64,000 nt of DNA. Source: UTCFX2 sp963788305. GTDB taxonomy: Bacteria; Chloroflexota; Anaerolineae; Anaerolineales; UBA4823. The stretch spans positions 62,001 through 126,000 of the forward strand of contig CAWBGK010000003.1 in NCBI GenBank assembly GCA_963788305.1, in the 5' to 3' direction. The notes beneath the pieces are model-generated. The model worked only from the letters and a program-made list of their open reading frames with translations. It had not been told where the DNA came from and did no database searches. Shown piece by piece: positions 60,095 to 64,000 of this stretch (positions are counted from its first letter, which is position 1; each line of letters begins with the position of its first letter). The translations under genes and the position numbers were made by a program.

Positions 60095-61360
60095 GCGCCC
60101 TCCAATCGGGTAACTTTGCCTCGCTTCGCAGAATGGATGCATTCTTCCAGGCTGCCAAACACAACTCTTGTATTAAGTTCTCCCGGGGCATAATAGGCGC
60201 ACTTCCCTGAATTCGTCATGATCACCTCTGCGCCAGCAGACACGATGGGAGAGTGGAATACGCACGTGTCGAGAATTATCTCTGCGCCAAACTTCGTGAT
60301 GAAGTCTTTCAGTCCACCCCGCTCCAATAATGCCATCGAAAGTTGATTGGTAAGGATGATCAAACGTACTCCGGCTGGCAGTGTTCCACCTGTTTTCTGA
60401 ATTATTTCTGTCATTGCCTGGAATTCCGTATAAGAGAAATGCGGACATCCCAGCACGACGGCATCAAGTGCGTCGCCCTCACCAGCATCATGGGAGAGTT
60501 CATCCATGGCTTTCAAAAGATCATTCATTCCAAATTCAACGATCTCTTCCGGCTCTGATCCCTGAAAGGCATCTTCGAGGGTAGGTGCTTCAGGAGTTAG
60601 ACCTATGATGTGAAATAACCCAATACCGCCTGATGAAGCTGCAGCCGCACCCAAAGCTTTTAGTTGGTCGCTGTTTGCTGATGTATAGAAACCTTCAATT
60701 ACAGGGATTCTGTCCTGGATCCGCTTTCCAATGAGATACCCTAACACGGGATAGAAAGTATCTTCCGCAAACAAACCTGGATCTATTCCCATCAGATGGA
60801 TCAGCACCTGGCCTCTTCGATTCTCTTTTATGTGCAGGCCTTGTTTTGGTACCCGTCCGGTGATTGCTGCGCAAATATCCATAAAATCTGCATAACGATT
60901 AGTGCGCGCTCCAATAACCGAATTTGCATAGATAATCGCATTTGATTCTCCCCAGGCGATTTGCTGACCAAAGGAAGGGGTTAAGAAACCCTGGTATGGA
61001 GCGCATGTCCAGGTGGGAATGCAGTTCATCTTGATGTAGGCATCAGCAATCCGAGTAGCTTTGTGCCCGAATTCTGCTGGCACACCCTGTTTTTTCCAAT
61101 TCTGGAGATCGAGCGGAATCATATTGAAGTGTGGTGGGAACCGACACTCGCGCTCTTGATGACGCCAATTTTTCAGCAAACTCCAAACTCGAATTGCTCA
61201 TCAAAGCGCATCCATCGATATGAGCCTGGGTAATGGGTAATAATTCGTTCACTTCCAGAACTTCTGCCATGCGCACAATAATTCTCATGGCCATCTGAAC
61301 ACCCGGACCATTCCTGCCGGAAAGCATCGTTTCTTCATGGCTCGTTAGACTTAGTGCCAT
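60079..61360 (-). CDS. AcnX catalytic subunit (cis-3-hydroxy-L-proline dehydratase type), one frameshift
   Basis: DUF521/aconitase-X family, about 425 residues after repair. The N-terminal frame (61043-61360) reads SGRNGPGVQMAMRIIVRMAE and THAHIDG-like ITQAHIDGCALMSNSSLEFA. After a break near 61160 the main frame has FGHKATRIADAYIKMNCIPT, WTCAPYQGFLTPSFGQQIAW, GESNAIIYANSVIGARTNRY, VVLGCPHFSYTEF and EVIMTNSGKCAYYAPGELNT. These include the Cys residues expected to bind an iron-sulfur cluster. In hydroxyproline gene sets this enzyme dehydrates cis-3-hydroxy-L-proline to pyrroline-2-carboxylate. Confidence 0.85.
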
Positions 61361-61488
61361 CAGCTATAGGTCTCCAAAATCATTTACAGTTGAGGTAAGC
61401 GGTATGAGATCTTGCTCAGGCAATCCGGTTGACCTTATCTGGGTTTACGATCAGTCATCGCAAACTTCTTTACACATAAAAACCGAGT

Positions 61489-62526
61489 TTAGAACTCGGT
61501 ACCCCACTGGTTATGCTCTCCTAAATGGAAACCTTTAGGCCATGGGTCGCGTGGATCAAGTACAAATTGTTGGATTCCAGTGATGAAAGCTCTACCACAT
61601 ATCATGGGAATAACAGCGGTTATTGAACCAACTTTTGTTTCTTCAATAAGTTTGCCAGTAAACGTGCTGCCAATGATGCTCTCACAGACTATCTGCTCGT
61701 TGAGCGTTTGCATCCCTTTGGCATAGCGATAAGCCATTTCGGCAGATGTCCCGGTCCCACAAGGCGAGCGGTCGATCGCTTCAGAAGAATAGAGCACTGC
61801 ATTCCGGGTCGTAACACCTGGTGTGGGCGATGGGGAAATAAATCGAACGTGTGTACAGCGGTTGATATCCGGGTTTTCTGGGTGAGCAACTTCAATACCC
61901 TGGTTGAAGATGGCATCGCGAATCAGGCTTCCGATTCGGACAATGTCTTTTGACCTTTCTGGAACCAGTTCTAGCCCTACAGATTCGGCATTTACGATGG
62001 CATAAAAATTTCCACCGTAAGCGAGGTCAAAGTTTACATCCCCAATTTCTGGTACGTTGATCGAAAGATCGGCTTTATACAGGAATGAAGGGATATTCTG
62101 TATGGTTACAGCTTGAGCAATTCCATTTTGGACGCGAACGTGAGCCTTAACCAGGCCTGCTGGAGTGTCCAGCGTAAAGTCGGTGTATGGTTCTTTAGGT
62201 TCGATTATCCCTGTTTCGACCAGCACGGTACAGGTAGCGATAGTTCCATGTCCACACATTGGCAGGAAACCGCTTACCTCAATGTAAATCACGCCGATAT
62301 CGGCTCCTGGCGTGCAAGGGGCAGTGATAATACTGCCTGACATGATATTGGAGCCACGTGGCTCAAACAGCAGCATGGTACGCAGCTCATCGAGGTTTTG
62401 CTTGGCCCACAACCATTTCTGTTTAAATGTGTTGCCAGGTATTACAGGGACTCCTCCCACAACGATACGGGCGGGTTCACCTTCTGTGTGGGAGTCGATG
62501 GCAGAGATAATCCGTTTAAATCTCAT
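61489..62526 (-). CDS. Proline racemase family, 4-hydroxyproline 2-epimerase candidate
   Basis: Intact 345-residue enzyme from the Met at 62526 (MRFKRIISAIDSHTEGEPAR), which has AAAGG 8 nt upstream. Both catalytic Cys residues are present: GFLPMCGHGTIATCTVLVET and DRSPCGTGTSAEMAYR. This indicates racemase/epimerase activity rather than the trans-3-hydroxyproline dehydratase branch, in which one Cys is replaced. HTEGEPARIVVGGVP is the family N-terminal signature. Context suggests trans-4-hydroxy-L-proline to cis-4-hydroxy-D-proline. Proline itself remains possible. Confidence 0.88.
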   Translation of the reverse strand: MRFKRIISAIDSHTEGEPARIVVGGVPVIPGNTFKQKWLWAKQNLDELRTMLLFEPRGSNIMSGSIITAPCTPGADIGVIYIEVSGFLPMCGHGTIATCTVLVETGIIEPKEPYTDFTLDTPAGLVKAHVRVQNGIAQAVTIQNIPSFLYKADLSINVPEIGDVNFDLAYGGNFYAIVNAESVGLELVPERSKDIVRIGSLIRDAIFNQGIEVAHPENPDINRCTHVRFISPSPTPGVTTRNAVLYSSEAIDRSPCGTGTSAEMAYRYAKGMQTLNEQIVCESIIGSTFTGKLIEETKVGSITAVIPMICGRAFITGIQQFVLDPRDPWPKGFHLGEHNQWGTEF

Positions 62527-62613
62527 TTGATTGACCTTTATCGTCTGAGAAAAATGGTAGTTTTCTAAATGGCTTTTCCTTAGCGATTTTCTATTGGAAG
62601 CCATTCGTCAAAT

Positions 62614-63378
62614 TTATGAAGGGCTGCTTTCACCAAGAGTATCAAAACTAATATCTGTCTGGATCATGTTTCTTTCGACGCTGCGAAGGTGATCCATCGC
62701 TCGCTTCGCGGCCAGGTCTGGATCCCGATCGCGGATGGCCTCATAGATCTTCCGATGTTCCTCGAGTGCTTTCTGCCACCTGTTTGGCTGAGCAAATGAG
62801 GAATGACGCATGAGGGTCAGCCACAATTTCTGGCCTGTGTAGGTGTAAATCATTTCCTGAACAGATATGATCACCGGATTTTCGGTGGAACAAGCAATCA
62901 TATAATGGAATTTTCGATCACCTTCCGAAAAGATATCGCCGATGACTTGATTCTGTGAGTGGTCCGATTCAACCCAATCTAATATCTCTTCTATTTTTTT
63001 TTGAGATTTATCTGTGCTGACCATCGAGGCTAGTTGGGCGATAGCAGGTTCGATAGTTTTTCGAGCTTCTAGAATGACGAATGGCCTCTCGCCAAGCTGT
63101 GGAAGTGATAATTTGAGTGGTTTTTCTTTTGGTTGAATTTCAATAAATGTCCCCTGGCTTGATCTCGTTTTTATCATACCGGACATTTGCAACACCGTAA
63201 GCGCCTCCCTCAAGGTGGCGCGACTGACACCCAGCAATCGCGCAAGTTCGCGCTCTGGCGGCATTCGATTACTTTCTGAATAATAACCACTTTCGATGAG
63301 GCCGATAATTTGCTCGTAGACTTGGGTGCAGAGTTTATCTTGTTTTATCTGCCGAAACGTTTCTTTCTGGTTAATCAT
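62614..63378 (-). CDS. GntR-family transcriptional regulator (FadR/FCD subfamily)
   Basis: A 254-residue regulator. Start MINQKETFRQIKQDKLCTQV (63378), with GGGAG 5 nt upstream, preferred over the ATG four codons earlier. The winged helix (about 10-75) includes NRMPPERELARLLGVSRATL and REALTVLQMSGMIKTRSSQG. The C-terminal FCD ligand domain (about 90-235) has EARKTIEPAIAQLASMV and DRKFHYMIACSTENPVI with its conserved D/H metal-type residues. It is the first gene of the catabolic cluster. Two TGGTCnGACCA operators just upstream match the FadR-subfamily consensus, so autoregulation and control of the cluster by a pathway intermediate are likely. Confidence 0.9.
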   Translation of the reverse strand: MINQKETFRQIKQDKLCTQVYEQIIGLIESGYYSESNRMPPERELARLLGVSRATLREALTVLQMSGMIKTRSSQGTFIEIQPKEKPLKLSLPQLGERPFVILEARKTIEPAIAQLASMVSTDKSQKKIEEILDWVESDHSQNQVIGDIFSEGDRKFHYMIACSTENPVIISVQEMIYTYTGQKLWLTLMRHSSFAQPNRWQKALEEHRKIYEAIRDRDPDLAAKRAMDHLRSVERNMIQTDISFDTLGESSPS

Positions 63379-63447
63379 TAGAGCTCCCATCCATACAATA
63401 TACAGGTCGGGATCAAGAACTTTTCAAATGAGCGACAAACAATCTTG

Positions 63448-63458
63448 TGGTCAGACCA
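63448..63458. promoter_or_regulatory. GntR/FCD operator O1, TGGTCAGACCA
   Basis: Perfect TGGTC-n-GACCA dyad placed 5 nt downstream of the -10 of the minus-strand promoter of gntR, so it covers the predicted transcription start. The half-site TGGT...ACCA is the FadR-subfamily consensus. Confidence 0.75.
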
Positions 63459-63463
63459 TAGAT

Positions 63464-63492
63464 ATGATAACATTCAATTAATCGCAAATCAA
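63464..63492 (-). promoter_or_regulatory. Promoter of gntR/catabolic operon
   Basis: On the minus strand: -35 TTGATT (63492-63487), 17-nt spacer, -10 TATCAT (63469-63464), then 5 nt and operator O1. It gives a leader of about 75 nt before the gntR ATG. Confidence 0.65.
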
Positions 63493-63505
63493 GTGATAAT
63501 TGTCA
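63489..63505. promoter_or_regulatory. Upstream box B1, TCAAGTGATAATTGTCA
   Basis: Contains the imperfect dyad TGATAATTGTCA directly upstream of and overlapping the -35 of the gntR promoter. It is repeated in inverted orientation as B2 (15 of 17 bases identical). The position suggests an activator or second repressor site. Confidence 0.6.
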
Positions 63506-63566
63506 TCTAAGACCCATTTTTACTCGTTCGAAAACGCATTTACTCGGTGTACTTTTGACCAAGATA

Positions 63567-63583
63567 TGACAAATGTCACTTGA
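63567..63583. promoter_or_regulatory. Upstream box B2, TGACAAATGTCACTTGA
   Basis: Mirror copy of B1, with dyad TGACAAATGTCA, abutting and overlapping the -35 of the rightward promoter. Confidence 0.6.
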
Positions 63584-63609
63584 TTCGTACATTCCATATT
63601 TGTTATTAT
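63580..63609 (+). promoter_or_regulatory. Divergent rightward promoter
   Basis: Plus strand: -35 TTGATT (63580-63585), 18-nt spacer, -10 TATTAT (63604-63609), then 5 nt and operator O2. It has the same layout as the gntR promoter in mirror image, so a co-regulated gene should lie to the right. Confidence 0.62.
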
Positions 63610-63614
63610 TTGCG

Positions 63615-63625
63615 TGGTCTGACCA
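63615..63625. promoter_or_regulatory. GntR/FCD operator O2, TGGTCTGACCA
   Basis: Perfect dyad, same sequence class as O1, placed 5 nt after the rightward -10. Confidence 0.75.
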
Positions 63626-64000
63626 TCGACCCGTTTACGACTCGGCAAATAATAAATACAGTTGAACAGTGACATAACATCCATAAATCGATGCTCTACC
63701 CAGGTCCAGTTGGTTAATTACACATGTCTTAAAGATGCTCCTCGATGTGCCAATAGGAGTCAATTTGTTCTGCGGCTGTAACAACCTGACCCATATGATT
63801 GTGTTAAAGATGCAAGTGATTGGCTCAGCTTTTTAGTAAATGTTGTTCCCATGGATTGTCTAGACCTTTTTGAGGTTGTTTATAAGTAGTATGATATCAA
63901 TACTTGTCAGACAATCTACAAGAAGAATAGTTTAGTCTTTACATAATTGAAACCATGTAAATGCATATGCAGATCTAGAAATACACAAAAAACCAAGAAC
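63626..64000. other. AT-rich region to the window edge, no gene seen
   Basis: Expected 5' region of the gene driven by the rightward promoter. Only tiny ORFs occur (e.g. 34 codons at 63735-63836 without a convincing ribosome site). A variant operator-like dyad TTGTCAGACAA is at 63904-63914, after a TATGAT at about 63888, so another promoter of the same regulon may lie here. Confidence 0.45.

Noticed and set aside
63735..63836. 34-codon ORF downstream of the rightward promoter
   Set aside because: Weak start context and no recognisable features; kept only as a remark on the leader region.

Overview
This window looks like a stretch of an anaerobic Anaerolineae-type (Chloroflexota) genome, probably a metagenome assembly. 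The evidence is long Pro/Thr-linker lipoproteins carrying META, SH3b and PKD domains, DUF6325/SHOCT gene pairs, 7TMR-DISM histidine kinases, an oxygen-independent radical-SAM sulfatase maturase and an aldehyde:ferredoxin oxidoreductase. The taxonomic call is inference. No rRNA, tRNA or CRISPR array was recognised. About half of the coding regions carry one or more apparent 1-nt indels, often in short homopolymers. I give the reconstructed gene span in those cases and flag the frameshift. Most look like sequencing or assembly errors, but the 45.1-51.5 kb stretch is unusually dense in them.

Layout. (1) 0-23 kb, almost all minus strand: a Cys-type sulfatase cut by the window edge, an anaerobic sulfatase maturase with a SEC-C tail, a membrane phosphodiesterase, and a run of membrane proteins (DUF2254, YihY/BrkB, AI-2E exporter, SulP, ClC, voltage-gated K+ channel). 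A small Pro/Gly-repeat protein with DUF6325, a second sulfatase, SH3b lipoproteins, a second SulP, a second SHOCT+DUF6325 pair, a LURP-one protein and small membrane proteins follow. (2) 23-27 kb: a pseudo-receiver, a NarL-type response regulator and its 7TMR-DISM/PAS/GAF kinase. (3) 27.6-33.9 kb, plus strand: a NitT/TauT-type ABC importer followed by an adenylation-thiolation didomain protein, a left-handed beta-helix acyltransferase and an Sfp-type phosphopantetheinyl transferase. This is a compact acyl/amino-acid-activating locus with no condensation or thioesterase domain. (4) 33.9-35.3 kb: a decayed insertion sequence with terminal inverted repeats. (5) 35.5-45 kb: a membrane-anchored Thr/Pro-stalk protein overlapping a sortase-like protein, DUF1801, a CoA-binding protein, a VIT-like protein, a five-META/one-PKD lipoprotein and membrane proteins. 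(6) 45-52.7 kb: an AbgT transporter, M17 and M20 peptidases, an MFS carrier and glutaminase, which together suggest peptide, aminoacyl-glutamate and glutamine use.

(7) 53.7-63.4 kb, minus strand: a hydroxyproline/proline-derivative catabolic cluster. In transcription order it runs GntR/FCD regulator, proline racemase/hydroxyproline epimerase, AcnX large and small subunits (cis-3-hydroxyproline dehydratase type), DadA-like FAD subunit, DapA-family deaminase, MoaD/ThiS-like protein, aldehyde:ferredoxin oxidoreductase, (2Fe-2S) subunit and FAD/NAD subunit. The usual NAD(P)-dependent alpha-ketoglutarate-semialdehyde dehydrogenase is absent. A (probably tungsten) AOR with its own MoaD-like protein sits in its place, suggesting a ferredoxin-linked anaerobic version of the pathway. 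Upstream, at 63.45-63.63 kb, lies a mirror-image pair of promoters. Each has a -35/-10, a TGGTCnGACCA operator at the start site and a TGAyAAwTGTCA box abutting the -35, and both are arranged around one centre near 63536. One fires into gntR; the other points to the right, towards sequence outside the window.
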